DNA of 64,000 nucleotides from Nonomuraea harbinensis (GCF_019396385.1 NZ_JAHKRN010000005.1:268910-332909), one strand, 5' to 3'. Counted from the stretch's first letter, positions 42,218 through 51,017 are shown. A program made the numbers and translations. Notes: generated by a model from the sequence alone, not told the origin.

Positions 42218-43180
42218 ATGAGAATCATCACCCGCTGGTTATCCACCGTCGTGGCGGCCTCTCTGGTCCTGCTCGGCCCGGCGGACCCCGCGGCGGCCGC
42301 GACCACCACGGTCGACAACGCCACCGCCGGACGGTTCACCGCAGGCCCCGACTGGGGCACGTCGGCATGGTCCGCCCAGCGGCACGGCGCGGACTACCGG
42401 TTCGCGGCACCGAACACCGTCACGAGCGACGCCGCCTGGTTCAAGGCGTCGATCGCCGAGGCCGGGGCCCACCTGGTCGAGGTCTGGTATCCGGCGGACG
42501 CCGGCTACAACAGCGCCACCCCGTTCATGGTGGCGACCACAGGCGGCACCCGCAGCGTGGTCGTCGACCAGCGCGCCAACGGCGGCCGCTGGGTCAGCCT
42601 CGGCACCTTCACCCTGGCCGCCGGCGACTACAACGTGGTCGGCGTCAGCCGCTGGACCAGCCAGCCCGGCTACGTCGTCGCCGACGCGGTCCGGATCACC
42701 TCCTCGACCGGAGCGGTCGCGTTCTCGCTGCCCGTCCCCCGGAGCGCGCTGCCCCGCGGCGAGTACGACGACCCGCACCACGACTATCCCGCGATCGACC
42801 TCCCGGTCTGGACCGGCACCCCGGCGTACGCGGTGCGCGCCGGCACGGTGACGGTCATCGACGACAGCTCGTGCGGGCGCGGCATCAACCTGACCGGAAC
42901 CGACGGGGCCGTCTACACGTACTGCCACTTCTCGTCGTGGTCGGTCTCCAACGGCGCGGCCGTCGCCCCCGGGCAGCAGATCGGGCTGACCGGCAACACC
43001 GGCAACTCGACCGGTCCGCACCTGCACTTCGGCATCCGTACCGGCAGCACCAGGCGGTGCCCGCAGAACTTCCTGCTGGCCGTCTACGACGGCGCCACGC
43101 CGCCGGCGGCGAGCAGCCTGCCCACCACGGGCTGCTTCTACGCCACCCGTTCGACCGAACCGGTCATCCCGCTCGGCTGA
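42218..43180 (+). CDS. exported M23 (LytM-type) peptidase with golvesin-like domain
   Basis: 320-aa secreted zinc peptidase. A Sec signal (MRIITRWLSTVVAASLVLLG, cleavage near AAA) leads into a beta-sandwich of about residues 30-170 with the golvesin/XLY pattern (FTAGPDWGTSAWSAQRHGADYRF, VVDQRANGGRW, VVADAVRI), then a LytM domain: HHDYPAIDLP (first His and Asp of the zinc site), YAVRAGTV, and TGPHLHFGI (HLHFG). Predicted substrates are peptidoglycan cross-bridges. Codon 8 is the rare TTA. An AAGGGA lies seven bases before the ATG. It converges on the flavoprotein operon across a terminator hairpin. Confidence 0.88.
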   Translation: MRIITRWLSTVVAASLVLLGPADPAAAATTTVDNATAGRFTAGPDWGTSAWSAQRHGADYRFAAPNTVTSDAAWFKASIAEAGAHLVEVWYPADAGYNSATPFMVATTGGTRSVVVDQRANGGRWVSLGTFTLAAGDYNVVGVSRWTSQPGYVVADAVRITSSTGAVAFSLPVPRSALPRGEYDDPHHDYPAIDLPVWTGTPAYAVRAGTVTVIDDSSCGRGINLTGTDGAVYTYCHFSSWSVSNGAAVAPGQQIGLTGNTGNSTGPHLHFGIRTGSTRRCPQNFLLAVYDGATPPAASSLPTTGCFYATRSTEPVIPLG

Positions 43181-43188
43181 CCGACGGC

Positions 43189-43217
43189 GAGCCCGCCGGC
43201 ACCCGGCCGGCGGGCTC
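43189..43217. terminator. bidirectional terminator hairpin
   Basis: A perfect 11-bp stem (GAGCCCGCCGG with CCGGCGGGCTC) and 7-base loop lie between the convergent M23 peptidase and flavoprotein genes. The stem core is the same as that of the hairpins at 12704 and 58635. Confidence 0.8.
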
Positions 43218-43228
43218 CACACGACCCG

Positions 43229-45283
43229 TCAGCTCACCGGCGCGGACGGGTCGGGCCGGTCCGCCGGAGCCGTTCCTGCTGGGCCGGCGGCTGACGGTGG
43301 TGCGCAGGGGGCGCACAAGGTCGCGACGAAGCTCCGCAGGATGCGCGCGGACACCGGATGGGTGACGTTCCGCAGCGCGGCCAGGGCCGCGCGGTGGGCG
43401 TCCTCGCAGCCGGTCGCGGCCAGGTCCATGGCCTCGGACCGGGCGCCAGGGTCGCCCGCGAGCAGGCCGCCGGTGATCCCCGGCAGGTCGTCGGGGATGG
43501 CGGAGAGCCGTCCCGCGAGCATGGCGGGCAGGGTGACGTCGAGCCGGGTGCGCTCGCCGCGGAGCGCGAGGACCTCCTCGGCGTGCAGGAAGGCGTGCCC
43601 GCTGTGGCCGCCGAAGCTCCGCAGCGCGCCGACGGTCTCGGGGGACGCCCCGCCGAGCTGCGCCCCGATGCGGGAGGGGAACTCCAGCAGCGCGGCGAAC
43701 ACCTCTCCCGCCCGCGACCGGCCCGCCGGGTCGATCCTGGCGGCGCGCAGCGCGGCGAGCTCGCCCAGCCAGTCCGCGAACGACCACGACACCTCCGGCG
43801 CCGAGGCCGCCACCAGCCGTGACGCCTGGGCCAGCAGGAAGTCGCCCGCCAGCACGGTGCTGGCGACGGCCCAGTCCACCCTCCTGCCCGGGGCCGCACG
43901 CGAGGGCATCGGGCCGAGGAAGGCCAGCGCCCCGAGGGTGGCGAGCTCGATCGCGGCGGCGAGGGTGGCCATCGTCGCGTCGGGCGGGTTCCCACCGGCC
44001 AGCAACGCGGCGAAGAACGGCACGGCGGGGCGCAGACGCTGGTGGGGAGCCTGTTCCCCGGCGATCAGCAGACGGGCGATGAACGGCCATTCCGCACGGA
44101 CGGCACGCACCGCGACCTCGTCGCAGGCGAGCAGGAACGGCCCGAGAAGCGCCACGTCGGCGGCGGGCAGCGGCATGAGGTCGGCGGCCGTCAGCCCGGA
44201 GAACCCTTCCGGGGTCAGCACGGCCCGCCGGACCTTGGCCGAGACGGGCCGCTCGTCGCCGGCCGTGGCCACCAGGACCCGCCAGGCGAGGTGGTAACGC
44301 CGGGCGGCGTGTGTCGCCGTCTCGAAGTAGCCGACGAACGTCGCCGACAGCCGCCGCGTGTAGGCCCGCCCGGCCGCGGCCGCGTCGCCGGGATGGCCGG
44401 CGATGGCACGGGCCGCCAGAACGGCGCTCTGCACGGCGTAGCTCAGCCCTTCGCCGGTGAACGGGTTGACCAGCCCGGCCGCGTCGCCGACCAGGAGCCG
44501 CCCGTCCTGGACGCTGCGCTCGGGGGAGAAGCCGCTGTTGAGCGCCCCGGTGACCGCCGGGCCCGTGGGGACGGCCGCGGCGAAGCGCGGGTCCCCGCCG
44601 GCCAGGACGGTCAGGGCGGTCTGAAGCAGTTCATCCGGGTCGGCGGGGCCGAGCCTGGAGGCGCCGATCGTGCAGGTGCCGGCCGTTCCGCCCGGCACCG
44701 CCCACACGCAGGTGGGCCGTTCCGCAGGGTCGATGGTCCGCGGCGCGGGCAGGGCCAGCACGATCGACGTGGTCAGGTCCACTCCGCTGTACGGGCGCGC
44801 GCACAGCAGACCTGTGGCGTGCGACGTGCCGGTGGGGGGAGCCCCGGTCGCGAGCACGAGATGGCGTGCCGACACGGTGGTGCCGCCGGTGGAGGCGTGC
44901 CAGACGCCTTCCTCCCGTACGGGGTCGGAGACCGTACCGGGGAGCCAGGTGGCGCCCGCGGTGACGGCTGTCCGGCGCAGCCCGTCGAGGAGGCGGCGCC
45001 GGCCGCAGACGGCGCTCACGGCCTCGGGCAGCACGTGGCCGTCGCCCGGGCCCAGCCGCAGTTCGACGGCGTCGACGACGCGGGCGCCGGCCTCCTCCAG
45101 CGCGCCGACCGACGCCAGGCCGCGCAGGGCCGCCCCGCTCAGCACGAGGTCGTGGTCCGCCCGCCCGTCGTCCTGACCGGCCAGCACGGCACGCAGGCCG
45201 TGCCGGGCCAGCTCGGCGGCGGCGATCGCCCCGGCCGGCCCGGCGCCGACGACGAGCACGTCGGCCGCGAGATGAACGGTCAT
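43229..45283 (-). CDS. geranylgeranyl reductase-like flavoprotein fused to a degenerate prenyl-synthase domain
   Basis: 684-aa fusion. Residues 1 to about 390 are an FAD oxidoreductase of the geranylgeranyl reductase family (VVGAGPAGAIAAAELARHG, then VGDAAGLVNPFTGEGLSYA at about 265-283). Residues of about 400-670 align by eye with trans-isoprenyl diphosphate synthases: QRLRPAV, IELATLGALAFLGPMP where the first DDxxD should be (about 455-460), STVLAGDFLLAQA, and FGGHSGHAFLHAEEVLA where the second Asp motif should be. Both metal-binding Asp motifs are gone, so this half cannot make prenyl chains as such and may be a partner or substrate-binding part. Last gene of a four-gene coupled operon; its start overlaps the synthase gene's stop. 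Confidence 0.83.
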   Translation of the reverse strand: MTVHLAADVLVVGAGPAGAIAAAELARHGLRAVLAGQDDGRADHDLVLSGAALRGLASVGALEEAGARVVDAVELRLGPGDGHVLPEAVSAVCGRRRLLDGLRRTAVTAGATWLPGTVSDPVREEGVWHASTGGTTVSARHLVLATGAPPTGTSHATGLLCARPYSGVDLTTSIVLALPAPRTIDPAERPTCVWAVPGGTAGTCTIGASRLGPADPDELLQTALTVLAGGDPRFAAAVPTGPAVTGALNSGFSPERSVQDGRLLVGDAAGLVNPFTGEGLSYAVQSAVLAARAIAGHPGDAAAAGRAYTRRLSATFVGYFETATHAARRYHLAWRVLVATAGDERPVSAKVRRAVLTPEGFSGLTAADLMPLPAADVALLGPFLLACDEVAVRAVRAEWPFIARLLIAGEQAPHQRLRPAVPFFAALLAGGNPPDATMATLAAAIELATLGALAFLGPMPSRAAPGRRVDWAVASTVLAGDFLLAQASRLVAASAPEVSWSFADWLGELAALRAARIDPAGRSRAGEVFAALLEFPSRIGAQLGGASPETVGALRSFGGHSGHAFLHAEEVLALRGERTRLDVTLPAMLAGRLSAIPDDLPGITGGLLAGDPGARSEAMDLAATGCEDAHRAALAALRNVTHPVSARILRSFVATLCAPCAPPSAAGPAGTAPADRPDPSAPVS

Positions 45284-46227
45284 GAAGGGACGTCCAGGAG
45301 GGAGGTGGTGAGCGCGGCCAGGCGGTCGCGGGGGTCGCCCGCGGGCAGCCCGCGCAGGGCGTCGAGCGCCTGACCATGCCAGTCGGCGGCCAGCCGGGCC
45401 GCGGCCTCCAGCCCGCCGCGGTCCTTGATGAGAGCGTGCGCCTCGGGCAGGTCCCGGACGCCGAACGACGGCGACAGCAGCAGCCTGGCGAGCTCCCCGC
45501 CCCGGTCGGCGCGTAGCGCGTACAGGGTGGGGGCGCCGAACAGGCCCAGCGCGTGGTCGGTGCCGATCGGCTTGCCCGAGCCGGACGGGCTCAGGTCCAG
45601 GCAGTCGTCGAGGATCTGGAAGGTGACGCCGAGCGCCGCGCCGAACCGTACCAGCGCGTCCGTCTCACCCGGCCCGCACCGGCCCTCCGCGGCGCCGAGC
45701 AGGCAGCACAGCCGGAACAGCTCGGCGGTCTTGCACCGCACGACCTCCAGGTAGGCGGGCAGGGGGAAGGCGGTGTCGAAGGCGCGCTCGACGTCGAGCA
45801 GTTCGCCGTAGGCGAGCGTGGCGACGGCCGTGCTGACCGCCCCGGCGACGCCTTCCCCGAGGTCGGCGGCCTCCGTGCCCACCAGCGCGAAGCAGGCCAG
45901 CCCGGCGAGCATGGCCTGTTCGGTGCCGACCGCCGTGTGCGCGGCCGGCGCTCCCCGGCGGGTCCGCGCCTCGTCGATGACGTCGTCGTGCAGGAGCGAG
46001 GCCAGGTGGGCCAGCTCCACCACGGCGCCGAGGCGTACCAGCCGGCCGGGGTCGGGCGTGCCGAAGGCCGCGCAGGCGGCCAGCAGCCGCGGCCGGGCGA
46101 ACTTGCCCGGCCCGGCGATCAGCGTCCGCACCGGGCCCCGGACCAGCTCCGGCAGATCGTCGGCCAGGCGCGAGAGCCGGTCGTGCACCCCGGCGGTGAA
46201 GGATCCGGGCGGTGCCGTGGTCGTCAT
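45280..46227 (-). CDS. trans-isoprenyl diphosphate synthase
   Basis: 315-aa polyprenyl synthetase with both catalytic Asp-rich motifs intact: DDVID (81-85, followed by EARTRRG) and DDCLD (207-211), plus the KTAELF and GKPIGTDHALG segments. It condenses IPP with allylic diphosphates to C15-C25 or longer chains; product length cannot be read reliably from the sequence. ATG overlaps the protease stop (ATGA) and its stop overlaps the flavoprotein start. It is thus the natural supplier of a prenyl substrate for the fused reductase, which saturates prenyl double bonds in its family. Confidence 0.9.
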   Translation of the reverse strand: MTTTAPPGSFTAGVHDRLSRLADDLPELVRGPVRTLIAGPGKFARPRLLAACAAFGTPDPGRLVRLGAVVELAHLASLLHDDVIDEARTRRGAPAAHTAVGTEQAMLAGLACFALVGTEAADLGEGVAGAVSTAVATLAYGELLDVERAFDTAFPLPAYLEVVRCKTAELFRLCCLLGAAEGRCGPGETDALVRFGAALGVTFQILDDCLDLSPSGSGKPIGTDHALGLFGAPTLYALRADRGGELARLLLSPSFGVRDLPEAHALIKDRGGLEAAARLAADWHGQALDALRGLPAGDPRDRLAALTTSLLDVPS

Positions 46228-47759
46228 CCCGGTATTTCCAGCGGCCCGTTCGTCTCGATGGTCGGCACCGCGGCGATGGCGTCGTAGACGAGTTTGTACA
46301 GGTCCGGCTGGTTCATGTAGGCGAGCACCTGCCGCCGGTTCATGCCGAGGGTGGGCGTCAGCGCCTCCTGGAAGAGCTTGAAGGCGAGCCGGCCCTCCTC
46401 CGCGGTCAGCACCGTCTGGTTCAGGCCGTAGATGATCATGGCGACGTCTTCGAGATGTTCTTCCGTGACGACGGCGGTCGAGCCGGGGTCGGCCAGCACC
46501 GTGGCCATGAAGTCGTGATATTTCGTGTAGTACTGCGAGGCGTAGGAGAGCTCCGACCCGGTGGCCTGCTTGCCCGCCAGCCGGTCGACCACCGCCTGCT
46601 GGTTGAGGTAGGCGAGGCGGGTAAGGAGCCTGCCGACCAGGCTCTGGGCCAGGAAGTCGTCCCGCAGGTCGTCGGCGAGGTCGTTGTCCTGGGTCAGCGG
46701 CAGGCGGTAGTAGTCGCCGACGGTCGACAGGAGCGGGCACGGACGCTGGTTCTCGGGCTCGACGAACGTGGAGCCGTCGCCTCCCGCGAACACCGCCGAG
46801 CCGGAGTCCCCGGGTGAGCCGAAGCTCTCGGTGAGGATGAGATCGGTGAACCGGATCGAGTCGAGGTACGACTCGACGCCGATGGCGGTGATGGTGCTGG
46901 AGCTGTAGCCCGAGGTTCTGCCGACCTTCTCGATCTTCATGTACGGCTCGGGGGCCACCACCGCGTCGGGGGCCGCCACCACCTTGCCGCTCGCGTCCCT
47001 GACGGCCACCGACACGTCGAGGGCGGCGAGGGCCTTGTCCATCCTGACGAGCGCGTTGGTGCCGTACCCGTCGCCCGCGGTGTGGATGCCGACGACGGGG
47101 TGATCGGCCGACGGGCCGGGCATGCGGTCGAGCGCGGGCTCCAGGACGAAGCCCTTCTGGTCGGTCAGCTCGGCGATGGCGGCGTCGACGCTGGTGCCGT
47201 CGTCGATGGGCGCCCAGCGTTTCACGTAGGCGATGATGTCGTCCGGCCGCGTGCCGCCGTCGTAGGCGCCCGGCTGGATGATGTCCTCCGCCGGGGTGGC
47301 CCGTCCCATGCGGGCGATCACGTGGTTGTTGGACAGCAGGCACACCTTGCCGTCCTTGTTGTCCAGCACGAACAGCCCGAGCGTGCCCGCGGTGTCGCCG
47401 TCCATGGGGTTGGAGATGCTGCAGCCCGGCCGCGGCGGGCGCATGCGCCCGGTGACCTTGTCGGCGGCCGCGGTCGCCGTCACCGTGCCCATGGTGAACG
47501 GTCCGGCCTGGATCACGTCCACTTCGCAGGTGACCCCGTCCACCTCGACGGTCGCGGGCAGCAGCCGGCGGTTGGACACGAGCGCCGCGGGGCGCTTCTT
47601 GGCGACCAGGACGACGACGGCGGGCTCCTCGGTCCACTGCCCGCCGCGGCGGCGGAACCCGATGCCGGCGCCGGTGACGTTGGGGTCGGCGCCGAAGGAG
47701 TCCAGGATCTTCCGCTTGCCCCGGTGCAGCCGGTCCTCTGTCTCCCGGCTGAGCTTCAT
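46224..47759 (-). CDS. trypsin-like serine protease-family protein
   Basis: 511-aa protein with a chymotrypsin-fold domain. The triad is readable: His in CLLSNNHVIARMG, Asp in SVDAAIAELTD and Ser in FGSPGDSGSAVF. The N-terminal 60 residues are soluble (KLSRETEDRLHRGKRKILDS), without a signal peptide, so it is probably cytoplasmic or leaves by another route. The roughly 170 residues after the protease domain form a separate helical region (LPLTQDNDLADDLRDDFLAQ, TPTLGMNRRQVLAYMNQPDL). ATG at 47759 follows GGAGA and overlaps the upstream gene's stop. Family members lie beside signalling or uncharacterised genes, and the substrate here is unknown. Confidence 0.8.
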   Translation of the reverse strand: MKLSRETEDRLHRGKRKILDSFGADPNVTGAGIGFRRRGGQWTEEPAVVVLVAKKRPAALVSNRRLLPATVEVDGVTCEVDVIQAGPFTMGTVTATAAADKVTGRMRPPRPGCSISNPMDGDTAGTLGLFVLDNKDGKVCLLSNNHVIARMGRATPAEDIIQPGAYDGGTRPDDIIAYVKRWAPIDDGTSVDAAIAELTDQKGFVLEPALDRMPGPSADHPVVGIHTAGDGYGTNALVRMDKALAALDVSVAVRDASGKVVAAPDAVVAPEPYMKIEKVGRTSGYSSSTITAIGVESYLDSIRFTDLILTESFGSPGDSGSAVFAGGDGSTFVEPENQRPCPLLSTVGDYYRLPLTQDNDLADDLRDDFLAQSLVGRLLTRLAYLNQQAVVDRLAGKQATGSELSYASQYYTKYHDFMATVLADPGSTAVVTEEHLEDVAMIIYGLNQTVLTAEEGRLAFKLFQEALTPTLGMNRRQVLAYMNQPDLYKLVYDAIAAVPTIETNGPLEIPG

Positions 47760-48319
47760 CGCGTCTCCAGGTGTCGCAGGGCGTCGGGCCGCATGCCCTG
47801 CTCGTGCAGGTGAGCCAGGCCGCCGATCCACACGGTCGCGAGGCTGTCGGAGGCGGGGTCGAAGTGGCGGGAGACGGTGGCCGCGCCGAGCGCGGCGAGC
47901 GCGATCAGGCCCTGCCGCTCGGCGGGCGCCGCGGTGGCGGCGGCCCGGCCGATGCCCGCGAGCAGCGCCGGCCGTGGCGCGGCCAGCAGGCCTTGGGAGA
48001 TCAGGAGGTCGGCCCCGGTACGGACCGCCGCCAGCCGAGCCGGCCGCAGCCTGGCTTCGGTGGCACGCAGCCGGGAGGCGGTGGCCCGGCTGCTCGCCGT
48101 GCCCCCTTCGCCGAAGCCGGGGACCTCGATGGGGTAGATCGCTCCGGCCTTGGCCACCCGCAGCGCCATCGTGCGCTGCTCGGGCGACAACGCCTCGGCG
48201 GTGGCCGAGGCGGGGGTGGCCGCGGCGGCGCCGACGAGCAGGGTGGATCCTGCCACGCCGGACACGCGCAGCACGGTCCGGCGGGTCACGAAGGCCGATC
48301 GAGGTGGGTGGTCGCGCAT
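47756..48319 (-). CDS. Tat-type exported helical protein of unknown function
   Basis: 187-aa protein starting with a twin-arginine-like signal (FVTRRTVLRVSGVAGSTLLV, cleavage near ASA). The rest is Ala-rich and helical (SRATASRLRATEARLRPARL, ALLAGIGRAAATAAPAERQG) with no motif I recognise. It is the first gene of the four-gene operon and overlaps the protease start by four bases (ATGA). The ATG at 48367 would lengthen it by 16 residues but has no ribosome-binding site. Because it is the only clearly exported member, it may be the protease's substrate or scaffold; this is speculation. Confidence 0.65.
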   Translation of the reverse strand: MRDHPPRSAFVTRRTVLRVSGVAGSTLLVGAAAATPASATAEALSPEQRTMALRVAKAGAIYPIEVPGFGEGGTASSRATASRLRATEARLRPARLAAVRTGADLLISQGLLAAPRPALLAGIGRAAATAAPAERQGLIALAALGAATVSRHFDPASDSLATVWIGGLAHLHEQGMRPDALRHLETR

Positions 48320-48555
48320 CAGCCGATGTCTCTTTTCCTGCGGTACGTGAAGATGACGATCTGTCATGTTCGGCGGAAAAGTATCGCGATCATGAACCCG
48401 TGATCAAGAGCTCCGGCGAAACCGGGCCGTGCCGGCGCCGCCCGTGACCGCCCGGCGGAGGGGCGCGCCTCGCGCGGTACGACCCGACCGGCAGCGACGG
48501 CACGCGTCTCCCGGGAAATCGGCGTGGAATGCCGCGAAGCCGCTCGGATAATGGG

Positions 48556-48575
48556 CAACCTACTAGGTAGTATGT
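48556..48575. promoter_or_regulatory. TetR operator candidate upstream of the enoyl-CoA hydratase gene
   Basis: CAACCTACTAGGTAGTATGT is 18/20 identical to the site at 58686-58705 before the acyl-CoA dehydrogenase gene. Its core is an inverted repeat CTAC-N3-GTAG. It lies 31 bases before the GTG start and overlaps a TAGTAT -10-like hexamer. Confidence 0.65.
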
Positions 48576-48606
48576 CCATTCAGAAAGCCTAGTCCTGGAG
48601 GAATTC

Positions 48607-49386
48607 GTGAACGGACCGGACGAGCCCATTCTGATCGAACAGCGGAAACACGTGGCGATTGTCACGCTGAACCGCCCCCGGCAACGCAACGCGCTGAGTT
48701 CGGAAATGCTGAAAGGCGTGGTGGAGGCGCTCGACTGGGCGGAGGGCGAGTCCTCGGTCCGCGCCGTCGTGCTGACCGGCGGCACCAAGTTGTTCGCCTC
48801 CGGGGCGGACCTGCGTGAGCTCCGGGACACCACCCCCGCCGACTACCTGCGTGCGGAGCGTCAGAAGGCCTGGCCCAGGATCGCCGCCTTCAAGAAGCCG
48901 CTGGTGGCCGCCGTCGCCGGATACGTCCTCGGCGGCGGCTGCGAGGTGGCCTTGAGCTGCGACTTCGTGGTGGCCGCCGACTCGGCCGTGTTCGGCCAGC
49001 CCGAGATCCGCCTGGGGCTCATCCCGGGCGCCGGGGGGACGCAGCGGTGGGCCCGGGTGGCCGGCCGGTTCGAGGCCGCCGAGCTCGTGCTTCTCGGTAA
49101 GACCGTCGACGCGTGGACCGCCAAGCGGATGGGCCTGGTCAACAGGGTCGTGCCGGCGGAGTGCGTGGTGGAGGCCGGGGTGGCGATGGCGGAGGAGGCC
49201 GCCCGGCACAGCCCCGTGGCCGGTCTGCTCGCCAAGTCGGCGCTGCGCGCCTCCGAGGAGATCGGCGTCTCCGCCGGGCTGGACTTCGAGCGGTCCCAGC
49301 TCATGGTGGCCCTGTCGTCGGCCGACCGGACGGAGGGCATCGACGCCTTCCTGGAGAAGCGGCCCCCTCAGTTCCAGGGACGCTGA
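48607..49386 (+). CDS. enoyl-CoA hydratase/isomerase
   Basis: 259-aa crotonase-fold protein hydrating enoyl-CoA in beta-oxidation-like routes. Oxyanion-hole and active-site segments: LFASGADLREL (first backbone site), AGYVLGGGCEVALSCDFVVA (second, GGG) and PEIRLGLIPGAGGTQRW with the catalytic Glu. GGAGG precedes the GTG start. It is monocistronic between a terminator and the TetR operator candidate, 10 kb away from the acyl-CoA dehydrogenase gene that has the same operator. It is expected to act on the CoA ester oxidised by that enzyme. Confidence 0.92.
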   Translation: MNGPDEPILIEQRKHVAIVTLNRPRQRNALSSEMLKGVVEALDWAEGESSVRAVVLTGGTKLFASGADLRELRDTTPADYLRAERQKAWPRIAAFKKPLVAAVAGYVLGGGCEVALSCDFVVAADSAVFGQPEIRLGLIPGAGGTQRWARVAGRFEAAELVLLGKTVDAWTAKRMGLVNRVVPAECVVEAGVAMAEEAARHSPVAGLLAKSALRASEEIGVSAGLDFERSQLMVALSSADRTEGIDAFLEKRPPQFQGR

Positions 49387-49392
49387 TCCGGG

Positions 49393-49430
49393 GCGCCGGC
49401 TCGTTCTCCGCGAGGAGAGCGGGCCGGCGC
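49393..49430. terminator. bidirectional terminator hairpin
   Basis: An 8-bp GC stem (GCGCCGGC with GCCGGCGC) encloses a second small stem CTCC-GCGA-GGAG. It lies between the convergent hydratase and lyase genes. Confidence 0.7.
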
Positions 49431-49434
49431 GGTG

Positions 49435-50349
49435 CTAACGCGCCCCGGCCGGGAAGCCGCCGGCTCGGCCCAGCATCGCGGGCGGCTGCGTCTTCCCCAG
49501 CCGCTCGCAGATCCAGGTGCCCGTCGCGGCGGTCGCTTCGAGGTCGAGGCCGGTCCGCATGCCGCTGCGGTGCAGCGTGTACAGCAGGTCCTCGGTGGCG
49601 ATGTTGCCGGTGGCGGCGGGGGCGAAGGGGCAGCCGCCGATCCCGCCCGCACTCGCGTCAAGGGTGCGCACCCCGCTCTCCACCGCTGCCAGGGCGTTGG
49701 CGTACCCGGTGTTGCGGGTGTTGTGGAAATGCATGCGCAGCGGCACGCCGGGAGCGGCCTCCGCGACCCGGGCCGCCAGGTCCCGGACCTGGTGCGGCAC
49801 CCCGACGCCGATCGTGTCCGCGAGCGCGATCTCGTCGGCGGGCGTGGCGAGCGCCGACCGGACGATCTCCAGGACCCGGTCGGCGGGGACCTCGCCCTCG
49901 AAGGGGCAGCCGAAGGCGGCCGACACCGTGAGGCTGACCCGGATCCCGGCGGCCCTGGCAGCCGCGGCGATGTCGTGCCAGGCGTCGAGCGACGCCTCGA
50001 CGCCCATGCCCTGGTTGCGCAGGCTGAACGTCTCGGTGGCGATGACGACGTAGTTGACCTCGTCGACGCCGGCGGCGAAGGCCCTGTCCAGGCCACGCCG
50101 GTTGAGCACCAGTCCGATGTAGGAGACGCCGGCCGGCCTGGGCACGGCGGCCATCACGGCCTCGGCGTCGGCCATCTGTGGCACGCGCTTCGGATGGACG
50201 AAACTCACCGCCTCGATCCGGCGCGCGCCGGCCCGGATCAGGCGGTCGATGTATTCGACTTTCGTGCTCGTGTCGAGCAATTCCGGCTCGTTCTGCAGGC
50301 CGTCCCGCGGGCCGACCTCGACGATGCCGACAGAATGGGTGTTCCCCAA
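49435..50349 (-). CDS. HMG-CoA lyase-like enzyme
   Basis: 304-aa TIM-barrel aldolase/lyase of the HMG-CoA lyase family. Motifs: EVGPRDGLQNEPE (Arg-Asp catalytic pair), NYVVIATETFSLRN, MHFHNTRNTGYAN (metal-binding HxHN) and GIGGCPFAPAATGNIATEDLLY (the Cys-containing loop). It cleaves a 3-hydroxy-3-methylglutaryl-CoA-like ester into acetyl-CoA and an acetoacetate-like product. The start is a TTG at 50349 (nine bases after GGAAAG) or at 50355, where TTGA overlaps the GntR stop. Last gene of a four-gene minus-strand operon with GntR, DUF59 and amidohydrolase. Confidence 0.86.
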   Translation of the reverse strand: MGNTHSVGIVEVGPRDGLQNEPELLDTSTKVEYIDRLIRAGARRIEAVSFVHPKRVPQMADAEAVMAAVPRPAGVSYIGLVLNRRGLDRAFAAGVDEVNYVVIATETFSLRNQGMGVEASLDAWHDIAAAARAAGIRVSLTVSAAFGCPFEGEVPADRVLEIVRSALATPADEIALADTIGVGVPHQVRDLAARVAEAAPGVPLRMHFHNTRNTGYANALAAVESGVRTLDASAGGIGGCPFAPAATGNIATEDLLYTLHRSGMRTGLDLEATAATGTWICERLGKTQPPAMLGRAGGFPAGAR

Positions 50350-50351
50350 GA

Positions 50352-51017
50352 TCAATCGCTTTCCGTGTCGGGATTCTTCGCGCGGCCCATGTTCGTCAAT
50401 GTCGAACGGGCGCTGTAGATATGCGACTGCATAATGGATTGGGCCCATTCCCCGTCGCGGTTGGCGAAGGCCACCAGGACTTCCCGATGGTGGGCCATGC
50501 TGCGCGACAGCGCGTCCCTGTCGTACTGCCGGAAGGTCCGATAGACGAGAGGGACCTGCACCAGGGCCGAGAGCAGGCTGCTCAACCGCTGGTTGCGGCT
50601 GGCGTTCATGACGATCTGATGGAACCGGCCGTTCAGCTCGGCGATCTGGTCGAGGTGTCCGGGCTCGGCCTGCTCCGCCATCGCCTCCATGCGCCTGCTG
50701 AGATCCCGGAGCTGTTCGAGCTCCTCGGCGGTGATGCGGTGCGCGGCCCGCTGGGCGACGGCTCCTTCCAGCTGGGCCCGCACCGTGAACAGGTCCCACA
50801 GATCCTCTGGGCTCCACTCGGGGATCCGGGCTCCTATGTTGTGCTCCCACTCGATGAAGCCCTCGGTGTGCAGCCGGCGCAGCGCTTCGCGGACCGGGGT
50901 GCGGCTCGCCCCCACCGCTCTGGCCAGGCTCGCCTCCGTGAGCTTGTCCCCGGGCTTGTAGGCGGAGCCCAGCAGGAGATCGCGGATGAGTTCGTAGGTA
51001 CGTTCAGCCTTGGCCAC
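50352..51017 (-). CDS. GntR-family regulator (FCD type)
   Basis: 221-aa GntR/FCD regulator: winged helix-turn-helix of about 5-70 (YELIRDLLLGSAYKPGDKL, ASLARAVGASRTPVREALRRLHTEG), FCD domain of about 85-210 with LNGRFHQIVMNASRNQRL and AHHREVLVAFANRD as metal-binding-type segments. It sits between the lyase and DUF59 genes on the same strand. The divergent gap 52639-52943, with repeated GCAATCT-like half-sites, is its likely target. The ligand is probably an intermediate of the adjacent catabolic route. Confidence 0.9.
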   Translation of the reverse strand: MAKAERTYELIRDLLLGSAYKPGDKLTEASLARAVGASRTPVREALRRLHTEGFIEWEHNIGARIPEWSPEDLWDLFTVRAQLEGAVAQRAAHRITAEELEQLRDLSRRMEAMAEQAEPGHLDQIAELNGRFHQIVMNASRNQRLSSLLSALVQVPLVYRTFRQYDRDALSRSMAHHREVLVAFANRDGEWAQSIMQSHIYSARSTLTNMGRAKNPDTESD

